Assembly (NCBI GenBank): GCA_963677375.2
Contig: CAXXIF010000019.1
Span: forward strand, 124,001-188,000
DNA: 64,000 nucleotides
Direction of reading: 5' to 3'
DNA from: Pseudaeromonas sp963677375
Lineage (GTDB): Bacteria > Pseudomonadota > Gammaproteobacteria > Enterobacterales > Aeromonadaceae
Within the stretch, counting starts at the first letter, position 1. The number at the start of each line of letters is the position of its first letter. Made by a program: the position numbers and the translations under genes. Shown one piece after another: positions 1-7,210 of this stretch. The notes under the pieces are model-generated. The model saw only the letters and a program-made list of their open reading frames with translations, was not told where the DNA came from and made no database searches.

Positions 1-411
1 GGCTTCCACCAGCTTGAACAGGGCATCGACCTCTTCTGGTTGCAGACGCACCACCAGCAGGCCATTGTTCAGCGAGTTGCCGTAAAAAATATCGGCAAAG
101 CTGGGGGCTATGATGGCGCGCAGACCATAGTCGGCCAACGCCCAGGGCGCATGTTCGCGGCTGGAGCCGTTGCCGAAGTTTTCCCGAGCCAGCAGGATAC
201 TGGCACCGGCGTAGCGCGGGGCATTCAGCACGAACTCGGGGTTCGGTTGTTCGCCGGCGTCATCCAGGAAGCGCCAGTCATGGAACAGGTGCTTGCCGAA
301 ACCCAGCTTGGAAACCTTCTGCAGAAACTGCTTGGGGATGATCTGGTCGGTATCGACGTTGGCGGCATCCAGTGGCGCGGCCAAACCGGTATGTTGTTTG
401 AACTCTTGCAT
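1..411 (-). CDS. leuD: 3-isopropylmalate dehydratase small subunit, 3' end beyond window
   Basis: Small subunit of isopropylmalate isomerase, which with LeuC converts 2-isopropylmalate to 3-isopropylmalate in cytoplasmic leucine synthesis. About 137 N-terminal residues are visible, starting MQEFKQHTGLAAPLDAANVD; the family is about 200 residues, so the C-terminus lies before base 1. The swivelling-domain hallmarks NVDTDQIIPKQFL and FGNGSSREHAPWAL are present. The ATG follows a TAAGGAG in which the TAA is the leuC stop, so translation is probably coupled. It is the last gene of the leuABCD operon. Identity is very secure. Confidence 0.95.
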   Translation of the reverse strand, partial: MQEFKQHTGLAAPLDAANVDTDQIIPKQFLQKVSKLGFGKHLFHDWRFLDDAGEQPNPEFVLNAPRYAGASILLARENFGNGSSREHAPWALADYGLRAIIAPSFADIFYGNSLNNGLLVVRLQPEEVDALFKLVEA

Positions 412-421
412 GGCGCTCTCC

Positions 422-1834
422 TTACAGCTCGCGGATATCGACAAAGTGACCGGCAATCGCAGCCGCAGCCGCCATCGCCGGGCTCACCAGATGGGTACGA
501 CCGCCACGACCCTGACGGCCCTCGAAGTTACGATTGCTGGTGGCGGCACAACGTTCACCCGGTTGCAGGCGATCATTGTTCATCGCCAGACACATGGAGC
601 AGCCTGGCAGACGCCATTCAAAACCGGCATCGATAAAGATCTGGTCCAGCCCTTCGGCTTCGGCCTGGGCCTTGACCTGTTGGGAGCCGGGAACCACCAG
701 GGCTTGAACCCCGGCAGCGACCTTCTGCCCCTTGGCCAGCGCGGCCTTGGCGACATCGGCGGCGGCGCGCATATCTTCGATGCGACCATTGGTGCAGGAG
801 CCGATAAACACCTTGTCGATGGTGACGTCGGTGAGCTTCTTGCCCGCTTCGATAGCCATATATTCCAGCGCCTTGACGCAGGAGTGCTGAGCGACGGCAT
901 CACTGAAATCGCTGGGGGCCGGGATCGGCTGATCGATACCGATCACCTGACCGGGGTTGGTTCCCCAGGTCACTTGCGGCGCTATGCTGGCGCCATCGAG
1001 TTCTATGGTGGCATCAAACTGGGCGCCGTCGTCGCTCTTGAGCGTCTTCCAGTATTCGACCGCAGCCTCCCAGTCGGCATCCTTGGGTGCAAAGGGACGA
1101 CCCTTGAGGTAGGCGAAGGTGGTTTCATCCGGAGCAATCAGACCCGCTTTGGCACCCATCTCGATGGCCATGTTGCAGACGGTCATCCGTTCTTCCATGG
1201 TCAGGGCTGCAATGGCGTCCCCGCAGAACTCCACCACATAGCCGGTGCCGCCAGCGGTACCGGTCTTGCCGATAATCGCCAGTATGATGTCCTTGGCGCT
1301 GATCCCCGGTGCGACCTTGCCCTTGACTTCGATCTTCAAGGTTTTGGCACGGGATTGCTTCAGGGTCTGGGTGGCCAGCACGTGTTCGACTTCGGAGGTG
1401 CCGATGCCGAAGGCCAGAGCCCCGAAGGCGCCGTGGGTGGCGGTGTGGGAATCCCCGCAGACGATAGTCGTGCCGGGCAGCGTCAGGCCGATCTCCGGGC
1501 CCATGACGTGTACCACGCCTTGCCACTGGTGGCCGAGGCCATAGAGGGGGACGCCGAAGTCGTTGCAGTTCTGGATCAGGGTCTGCATCTGCACGCGAGC
1601 CATCTCGCCGGAGGCGTTGATGTCGCTGCTCTGGGTGGAGACGTTGTGATCCATGGTGGCCCAGGTGCGATCCGGGCGGCGCACCTTGCGTCCCTTCTCC
1701 CGCAGGCCGTCGAAGGCTTGCGGACTGGTGACTTCGTGAGCCAGATGGCGGTCGATATAGATGATAGGGGTTTCGCCTGCGGCCTCGTGGACCACGTGGG
1801 CTTCAAAAACTTTCTGATAAAGCGTCTTGGCCAT
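422..1834 (-). CDS. leuC: 3-isopropylmalate dehydratase large subunit
   Basis: Aconitase-family catalytic subunit of isopropylmalate isomerase, 470 residues, the usual size. The three cysteines that hold the 4Fe-4S cluster are visible: one in FIGSCTNGRIEDMR around residue 350 and two in LPGCSMCLAMN around 410-415. The N-terminus MAKTLYQKVFEAHVV matches the family. The ATG lies 3 bases after the leuB stop and has GGGAG upstream; leuD begins 10 bases downstream. Long open frames on the opposite strand here (for example 293-2575) are shadows of this gene and leuB. Confidence 0.97.
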   Translation of the reverse strand: MAKTLYQKVFEAHVVHEAAGETPIIYIDRHLAHEVTSPQAFDGLREKGRKVRRPDRTWATMDHNVSTQSSDINASGEMARVQMQTLIQNCNDFGVPLYGLGHQWQGVVHVMGPEIGLTLPGTTIVCGDSHTATHGAFGALAFGIGTSEVEHVLATQTLKQSRAKTLKIEVKGKVAPGISAKDIILAIIGKTGTAGGTGYVVEFCGDAIAALTMEERMTVCNMAIEMGAKAGLIAPDETTFAYLKGRPFAPKDADWEAAVEYWKTLKSDDGAQFDATIELDGASIAPQVTWGTNPGQVIGIDQPIPAPSDFSDAVAQHSCVKALEYMAIEAGKKLTDVTIDKVFIGSCTNGRIEDMRAAADVAKAALAKGQKVAAGVQALVVPGSQQVKAQAEAEGLDQIFIDAGFEWRLPGCSMCLAMNNDRLQPGERCAATSNRNFEGRQGRGGRTHLVSPAMAAAAAIAGHFVDIREL

Positions 1835-1837
1835 GAC

Positions 1838-2935
1838 TTAAATCTCCCGGATGCGGGCAGCGATCTGGCTACCCATGTCAGAGGTGCTTTGTACTGGATG
1901 CTTGCCGACACCTTGCAGCAGATCGCCGGTCAGATAACCGTCGGCCAGGGTTTCAGCCACGGCGCGCTCTATGGCCTGGGCAGCGGCTTCCTGCTTGAAG
2001 CTGTAACGCAGCATCAGGGCGGCGGAGAGGATCTGGGCCACCGGGTTAGCGATACCCTTGCCTGCGATATCCGGGGCCGAGCCACCAGCTGGCTCATACA
2101 GACCGAAGCCGTCGGCGTTGAGGCTGGCGGAAGGCAGCATGCCCATGGAGCCGGTGATCATGGCGCACTCGTCGGAGAGAATGTCGCCGAACAGATTGGA
2201 GCAGAGCAGGATGTCGAACTGGGCCGGATCTTTCACCAACTGCATGGTGGCGTTGTCGATATACATGTGTTGCAGCGCCACGTCCGGGAACTCCTTGGCC
2301 ACCTCGGTCACCACCTGACGCCACAGAATGCTGCTTTGCAGCACGTTGGCTTTGTCGATGGAGGTGACTTTCTTGCGACGCACCATGGCGGACTGGAAGG
2401 CGATGCGCGCTATACGCTCGATCTCATATCTGTGATAGACCTCGGTGTCGAAGGCTTTCTCCATGGTGCCTTCGCCTTCGCGGCCCTTGGGTTGACCGAA
2501 GTAGATGCCACCGGTCAGCTCGCGCACGCAGACGATGTCGAAACCGCGACCGGAGATATCGGCACGCAGTGGTGACAGGTCATTCAGTCCTTGATGGATC
2601 TGGGCCGGGCGCAGGTTACAGAACAGCTTGAAGTGACCGCGCAGGGGCAGCAGAGCACCTCGTTCCGGTTGGTCGTTCGGCGGCAGATGCTCCCACTTGG
2701 GACCACCGACCGAGCCGAACAGCACGGCATCGGCCGCTTCACAGGCTTCGAGGGTGCTCTTGGGCAGCGGGCAACCGTGGTTGTCGATGGCGATGCCGCC
2801 GACGTCATGTTCGCTGAACTCAAAGCCCATATCAAAGGTGGTGGATACGGCTGCCAATACTTTGCGTGCTTCGGCCATCACTTCTGGACCAATGCCATCA
2901 CCGGGCAGTACGGCAATCTTGTAACTTCCTGTCAT
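1838..2935 (-). CDS. leuB: 3-isopropylmalate dehydrogenase
   Basis: NAD-dependent oxidative decarboxylation of 3-isopropylmalate to 2-oxoisocaproate, the third leucine-specific step, in the cytoplasm. 365 residues, family-typical. Begins YKIAVLPGDGIGPEVMAEA, contains the substrate-binding segment FCNLRPAQIHQGL and RELTGGIYFGQPKGRE, and ends with the NAD-binding GSAPDIAGKGIANPVAQILS region. The ATG overlaps the leuA stop by one base (TGATG), so translation is probably coupled. Confidence 0.97.
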   Translation of the reverse strand: MTGSYKIAVLPGDGIGPEVMAEARKVLAAVSTTFDMGFEFSEHDVGGIAIDNHGCPLPKSTLEACEAADAVLFGSVGGPKWEHLPPNDQPERGALLPLRGHFKLFCNLRPAQIHQGLNDLSPLRADISGRGFDIVCVRELTGGIYFGQPKGREGEGTMEKAFDTEVYHRYEIERIARIAFQSAMVRRKKVTSIDKANVLQSSILWRQVVTEVAKEFPDVALQHMYIDNATMQLVKDPAQFDILLCSNLFGDILSDECAMITGSMGMLPSASLNADGFGLYEPAGGSAPDIAGKGIANPVAQILSAALMLRYSFKQEAAAQAIERAVAETLADGYLTGDLLQGVGKHPVQSTSDMGSQIAARIREI

Positions 2936-4500
2936 CAGATAGTCTCCAACTTGGATTTTTGCGAAATTTGTTCTTTCTTCTCGGCCACCTGGCAGGCGCG
3001 ATGAATATTGTTCATCACATGGACCAGCGCCTGGGCGGAAGATTCGACGATGTCGGTGGCCAGCCCCATGCCGTGGAATTTACGCCCTTCATACTCGGCA
3101 ACAATATCCACCTGACCCAAGGCATCTTTGCCTTCACCCTTACTCTTCAATTCATACTTGTCGATGCGCAGATCGTACCCTGTGATGCGGTTGATGCACT
3201 GATAGACGGCATCGACCGGGCCATTCCCCGTGGCTGCTTCGCAGACCATGTCACCGCCCACCTTCATGCGCACGCTGGCGGTGGCCATGACGCTGCCGCC
3301 GGAGAGTACGCTCAAATAGTCGAGCTTGAACTGTTCGGGCTCTTCCTGGATCTGGCTGAAGAACAGCAAGGCTTCCAGATCGTAATCGAACACCTGGCCC
3401 TTCTTGTCGGCCAGCTTCAAGAAGCTGTCGTAGAGATCATCCAGGCTATAACTGCCTTCGGCATAGCCCATCAGCTCCATGCGGTGCTTGATGACATGAC
3501 GACCCGAGCGGGAGGTCATGTTCAGGGTGTTCTGATTCAGACCAATGCTCTCGGGAGTGATGATCTCATAGGTGTTCTTGGCCTTGAGCACGCCATCCTG
3601 ATGGATACCGGAGCTATGGGAGAAGGCGTTGGCACCGACGATGGCCTTGTTGGGCTGGATCGGCATGTTGCACAGACGACTCACCAACTGGCTGGTGCGG
3701 TGAATTTCCTGATGCTTGATGTTGGTGTGTACACCGAGCAGATCGGAGCGGGTGCGCATGATCATGGCCACCTCTTCCAGAGAACAGTTACCCGCGCGTT
3801 CGCCAATACCGTTCAGGGTACATTCGATCTGACGGGCACCCATCTGCACCGCGGCAATGGAGTTGGCCACCGACAAGCCGAGATCGTCGTGGCAATGGAC
3901 GGAGATGATGGCCTTGTCGATGTTCGGCACCCGGTTGAACAGGGTCTGGATGATGCCGCCAAATTCGGAGGGCACTGTGTAGCCCACGGTATCCGGAATG
4001 TTGACCGTGGTGGCACCGGCCTTGATGACGGATTCGACCATGCGGCAGAGATTGTCAATCGGCGTCCGTCCCGCATCTTCGCAGGAGAATTCAACGTCAT
4101 CTGTGAATTTTCTTGCATATTTAACTGCATTTACACCCATCGCCAGAACATCATCGAAACTCTTCTTCAATTTACTTTCGACATGGATGGTGGAAGTGGC
4201 AAGGAAGGTGTGGATGCGGAACTGATCGGCTACCTTGAGGGCTTCGGCGGCGGCAAAGATATCTTTTTCCAAGGCGCGGGAGAGGGCACAGACCCGACTG
4301 TTCTTGATGTGGCGAGCTATGGTCTGGACCGATTCAAAGTCACCCGGCGAGGAGATCGGGAAGCCTACTTCCATGACATCCACGCCCATCCGTTCCAGGG
4401 CCAGCGCGATTTGCAGCTTCTCTTTAACCGTCAAGCTGGCGGCGAGCGCCTGTTCGCCGTCCCTTAAGGTGGTATCAAATATGATGACCCGATCTGACAT
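2935..4500 (-). CDS. leuA: 2-isopropylmalate synthase
   Basis: First committed step of leucine synthesis: acetyl-CoA plus 2-oxoisovalerate gives 2-isopropylmalate. 521 residues. The HMGL-like TIM barrel opens with FDTTLRDGEQALAASLT; the metal-binding HCHDDLGLSVANS and the GERAGNCSLEEV segment follow. The C-terminal third is the LeuA dimerisation and leucine feedback domain. GAGAGG precedes the ATG. First structural gene of the operon, behind leader leuL and an attenuator. Confidence 0.97.
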   Translation of the reverse strand: MSDRVIIFDTTLRDGEQALAASLTVKEKLQIALALERMGVDVMEVGFPISSPGDFESVQTIARHIKNSRVCALSRALEKDIFAAAEALKVADQFRIHTFLATSTIHVESKLKKSFDDVLAMGVNAVKYARKFTDDVEFSCEDAGRTPIDNLCRMVESVIKAGATTVNIPDTVGYTVPSEFGGIIQTLFNRVPNIDKAIISVHCHDDLGLSVANSIAAVQMGARQIECTLNGIGERAGNCSLEEVAMIMRTRSDLLGVHTNIKHQEIHRTSQLVSRLCNMPIQPNKAIVGANAFSHSSGIHQDGVLKAKNTYEIITPESIGLNQNTLNMTSRSGRHVIKHRMELMGYAEGSYSLDDLYDSFLKLADKKGQVFDYDLEALLFFSQIQEEPEQFKLDYLSVLSGGSVMATASVRMKVGGDMVCEAATGNGPVDAVYQCINRITGYDLRIDKYELKSKGEGKDALGQVDIVAEYEGRKFHGMGLATDIVESSAQALVHVMNNIHRACQVAEKKEQISQKSKLETI

Positions 4501-4546
4501 GATGACTTCCTCTCTTGTCTATTCGTCCGTGCACCAGAATACGTAA

Positions 4547-4574
4547 TAAAAAACCCGTGCTGGCGCACGGGTTT
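4547..4574 (-). terminator. leu attenuator terminator hairpin
   Basis: On the minus strand the RNA reads AACCCGTGC, loop GCCA, GCACGGGTT, then a run of U. This is a 9-bp perfect stem at 4573-4565 and 4560-4552 followed by A residues on the plus strand at 4548-4553. It lies between leuL and leuA. Its 5' arm can pair instead with the upstream GCGCGGGTT (4619-4611), which would be the antiterminator. Confidence 0.9.
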
Positions 4575-4608
4575 GTGTGAAATTTGCTTTGCTGACACTC
4601 AGCCAAGA

Positions 4609-4668
4609 CTAACCCGCGCGAGATCCCACGATTAGGGTTAGTAGTAGTAGCGGGTGAGTGAAACGCAT
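4609..4668 (-). CDS. leuL: leu operon leader peptide
   Basis: A 19-residue reading frame, MRFTHPLLLLTLIVGSRAG, with four consecutive CTA leucine codons and a fifth two codons later. CTA is a rare codon in GC-rich gammaproteobacteria. Control leucine codons inside a short leader just before a terminator hairpin are the hallmark of leu attenuation. CTAACCC (4641-4635), overlapping the last Leu codons, can pair with GGGTTAG (4615-4609), which includes the stop codon; this would be the pause hairpin. AAGGA lies about 12 bases before the ATG, a slightly long spacing. Confidence 0.88.
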   Translation of the reverse strand: MRFTHPLLLLTLIVGSRAG

Positions 4669-4701
4669 AATTAGTCATGTTCCTTCTGGCAACTGCCCAT
4701 A

Positions 4702-4731
4702 CCAATAGCCGATTTTGCCGGGCCATGTCAA
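4702..4731 (-). promoter_or_regulatory. candidate leu operon promoter
   Basis: On the minus strand TTGACA (4731-4726) is followed after 18 bases by TATTGG (4707-4702). The -35 is perfect and the -10 is weak. Transcription would start near 4695, about 27 bases before leuL. This is a sequence match only. Confidence 0.5.
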
Positions 4732-4902
4732 CTATTGGCGGTCAGATGACGAACTTTTCCTGCCGACGTCATTGTCATCATCCGGTTATCAATTGGTCAA
4801 TTCTTTGTCATCCAGAACCTCTAGCCTGAATCACAGCGCTGGGAAAGCATCCGCAGCACAGGGTGCTTCCCCATGGGTATGAACCACATGGAGGGACTCG
4901 TG

Positions 4903-5397
4903 ATGAATCAGGTGAATCGTCTGGATCGACGCTGCAGCCAGCTCTGCCTGTCGCACGGTTATAACCGGGTGCAAGCTCGGATCAGCCGTCTGGTTTCCCG
5001 CACCGGCGATGGTCCGCTCTATCTGGTGTTGGCCGGGATACTGGCCTGGTTGGATGGGGAACGCGGACAACTGCTTTTGGTGCAGGGGCTGATGGCCTTT
5101 GCCATCGAGCTGCCGCTCTATTTGCTGCTGAAAAATTATATCAAGCGTGAGCGCCCGGTCGGCCTACCGGTATTTATCCGCCCCTCGGACAAATACAGTT
5201 TGCCTTCTGGACATACGGCAGCGGCTTTTGTCATGGCGTGTCTGATTGCGGCCTCCTATCCGGCGGCTGCGGTCGGGGTCTTCTTATGGGCTTCATTGAT
5301 CGGTGCTTCCCGGTTATTGCTAGGCGTCCACTATCTAACCGACTTGGTTGCCGGAGCCTTGCTGGGTACTGGTTGTGCGGTATTGGTACTGCTGTAG
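4903..5397 (+). CDS. PAP2-family membrane phosphatase
   Basis: Type 2 phosphatidic acid phosphatase superfamily protein, probably acting on a lipid phosphate or undecaprenyl pyrophosphate at the inner membrane. All three catalytic motifs are visible: KRERPVG, PSGH and SRLLLGVHYLTD. Several hydrophobic segments surround them. I chose the ATG at 4903 (MNQVNRLDRR) because GGAGGG sits 7 bases upstream; ATGs at 4873 and 4888 lack a site. 164 residues. A glycosyltransferase gene starts 12 bases downstream, so the pair is probably co-transcribed and may modify envelope glycolipids (inference). The substrate cannot be read from sequence. Confidence 0.85.
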   Translation: MNQVNRLDRRCSQLCLSHGYNRVQARISRLVSRTGDGPLYLVLAGILAWLDGERGQLLLVQGLMAFAIELPLYLLLKNYIKRERPVGLPVFIRPSDKYSLPSGHTAAAFVMACLIAASYPAAAVGVFLWASLIGASRLLLGVHYLTDLVAGALLGTGCAVLVLL

Positions 5398-5408
5398 AAG
5401 GAAAAATA

Positions 5409-6506
5409 ATGCGAATACTGTACGGGGTTCAGGGAACGGGAAATGGCCATATCAGCCGCTGTCGAACGCTGGCTCAGGCGCTTCATCGCCACGGCGTCGA
5501 GGTAGATTACCTGCTCAGTGGCCGGGAGCGGCGCGACTATTTTGATATGCAGCCATTCGGTGATTTTCGCGCCCTGACGGGACTGACTTTCATCACGCGG
5601 GATGGAAAGCTGGATCTGTGGCAGACGCTCACCCGCAATCACCCCTTACGTTTCAGACAAGATGTGCAAGAGCTCTCCCTGGATGGCTATGACCGGGTGA
5701 TCAGTGATTTCGAACCGGTAACCGCCTGGGCGGCGCGCCGGCAAGGTGTGCCGGTACTGGGTATCAGTCATCAGGCTTCCTTTGCCCACCCGGTGCCTCG
5801 CAAAGGCGAAGATTGGGCGTCTCGTCTGGTGATGCAACATTACGCGCCGGTCAACCAGGCCGTTGGCCTGCACTGGTTTCACTTTGGCTGTCCCATACTG
5901 CCGCCCATCATTGACACGCTCGTACCGCAACCGGAGGACGACAGTCTGCTGGTCTATCTGCCGTTTGAATCTATCGATGCGATCAAGACACTGTTGGGGC
6001 GTTATTCGGCGGTGAATTTTGTCTGTTTCCATCCGGATATTCATGAGTCGCAACTGTGTGGCAACCTGTTGTTTCATCCTCCCGGACGCGAGTCGTTCAA
6101 ACAGGCGCTGGGTCGTTGCCGTGGTGTGATCTCTAACGGTGGCTTCGAACTGGCCTCCGAAGCGCTCTCCTTGGGCAAAAAGCTACTGCTCAAACCACTG
6201 AAGGGGCAGTTTGAGCAGGCCTCCAATGCCCTGACTCTGGAGCTGTTGGGGTTGGCTCAGGTGATGGAGACCCTGGACCCGGGCGCGGTCCATGACTGGT
6301 TGAACCGGGAGAGTCCGGGGCGGGTGATTTATCCGGATGTGGCGGATGCCGTCGCGGCCTGGTTGGCGGCAGGGGGCGTCGAGCCGCTGTCGTTGCTGAT
6401 TGCCCGATTATGGAACCGGGTCTCGTTCCCCGAGGCAACCTGTGACCGCATCGCCGAGCTGGGGGTGGGCGATACCCTGCACTGTGGCCAGTTACTCCAG
6501 ATTTGA
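5409..6506 (+). CDS. MJ1255/VC2487-type glycosyltransferase
   Basis: Glycosyltransferase of the family annotated MJ1255/VC2487, GT-B fold. 365 residues from the ATG at 5409, which has AAGGA about 6 bases upstream; an open frame runs upstream to 5238 but overlaps the phosphatase gene. The N-terminal ILYGVQGTGNGHISRCRTLA is the acceptor-side glycine loop. The C-terminal ISNGGFELASEALSLGKKL with a following KPLKGQFEQ is the nucleotide-sugar binding part. No membrane segments. Donor and acceptor are unknown. Pairing with a PAP2 phosphatase suggests a lipid-linked sugar. Confidence 0.8.
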   Translation: MRILYGVQGTGNGHISRCRTLAQALHRHGVEVDYLLSGRERRDYFDMQPFGDFRALTGLTFITRDGKLDLWQTLTRNHPLRFRQDVQELSLDGYDRVISDFEPVTAWAARRQGVPVLGISHQASFAHPVPRKGEDWASRLVMQHYAPVNQAVGLHWFHFGCPILPPIIDTLVPQPEDDSLLVYLPFESIDAIKTLLGRYSAVNFVCFHPDIHESQLCGNLLFHPPGRESFKQALGRCRGVISNGGFELASEALSLGKKLLLKPLKGQFEQASNALTLELLGLAQVMETLDPGAVHDWLNRESPGRVIYPDVADAVAAWLAAGGVEPLSLLIARLWNRVSFPEATCDRIAELGVGDTLHCGQLLQI

Positions 6507-6581
6507 GGTGTAATTTAAGGATCTGAATACCCCTGCATCTGCTAGGCTTAATGCAGGTCGTTGGGCACACAGGGGGTTGGT

Positions 6582-6749
6582 ATGATGTTCAAAAATCAGC
6601 GTGGGGAAGAGGTGCATCTTGCCGATAGCCTCACGCTTCAGGAACTGGCGGAAATGGGCATGTCCATCCAACTGGTGGAGCAGTCCGATAAAGAACATCA
6701 AATCTGGCAGGATGAAGGGCCTGATTCTGAGCGTTCTGCTGCCGATTAG
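6582..6749 (+). CDS. small conserved-type protein of unknown function
   Basis: 55 residues, MMFKNQRGEEVHLADSLTLQ at the start, acidic C-terminus, no signal peptide or membrane segment. AGGGGG lies 6-9 bases before ATGs at 6582 and 6585, either of which could be used. It follows the glycosyltransferase by 75 bases and ends just before a good terminator, so it may be the last gene of that unit. No family recognised. Confidence 0.6.
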   Translation: MMFKNQRGEEVHLADSLTLQELAEMGMSIQLVEQSDKEHQIWQDEGPDSERSAAD

Positions 6750-6783
6750 TTTTCACTCCATCAAGGGTAAGACGTGTGACTTG

Positions 6784-6811
6784 AACCCGATCGCAAGATC
6801 GGGTTTTTCTT
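6784..6811 (+). terminator. intrinsic terminator
   Basis: Perfect 9-bp stem AACCCGATC / GATCGGGTT with loop GCAA, followed by TTT and CTT. Closes the phosphatase, glycosyltransferase and small-protein unit. Confidence 0.85.
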
Positions 6812-7210
6812 GCCCTCTCCACTTCACTCTTTATCGACGCTCGATTTGATGAGTTGCTGCAGATGTTTTTAATTTTGGATAAATAGTCTGCATTATTAAT
6901 ACATATTGAAATATTGAACTGAGTCGCTGCTTAGTGCTTGGAATCTTGTGCGAAAACGAGGCATGGATGCACGTTTGTGAGGCAGCAAATCCGTGGACAA
7001 GCTGTCAGAAGCGGGGTAAGTTCAATTTTCCATGCTCATGTGGTGTCAGGGTTTTGTTCGAATAATAACCCCTCTATTCAAAAGGTTATGCTGAGTCGCC
7101 CCAATCAGGGGACTGAGCATAGCCTTACCTGTCCCATGAGATTGGCGAAGGGAACGAAATCCCAGCGATCCAACACTAGTAAACAGAGTAAAGCCTGGAG
7201 GGCTTGAGTC
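6812..7210 (+). promoter_or_regulatory. ilvIH upstream region: AT-rich tract and imperfect hairpin
   Basis: About 400 non-coding bases. An AT-rich stretch at roughly 6866-6920 (ATTATTAATACATATTGAA type sequence) resembles the kind of region bound by Lrp before ilvIH in E. coli; that comparison is inference. An imperfect hairpin at 7087-7122 pairs ATGCTGAGTC with GACTGAGCAT around CCCC/GGGG. No T-run follows and I found no Leu/Val/Ile-rich leader peptide, so this is not a classical attenuator. GGAGGG at 7197-7202 is the ilvI ribosome binding site. Confidence 0.45.

Noticed and set aside
293..2575. A 760-residue open frame on the plus strand
   Set aside because: It is fully antisense to leuC and leuB, which are unmistakable. 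High GC at third positions leaves long empty frames opposite real genes.
2866..4467. A 533-residue open frame on the plus strand
   Set aside because: Antisense to leuA, no ribosome site or recognisable domain.
6938..7207. An 89-residue frame before ilvI as a leader or small gene
   Set aside because: No ribosome site, no branched-chain codon cluster and no resemblance to a protein family. It spans the regulatory region.
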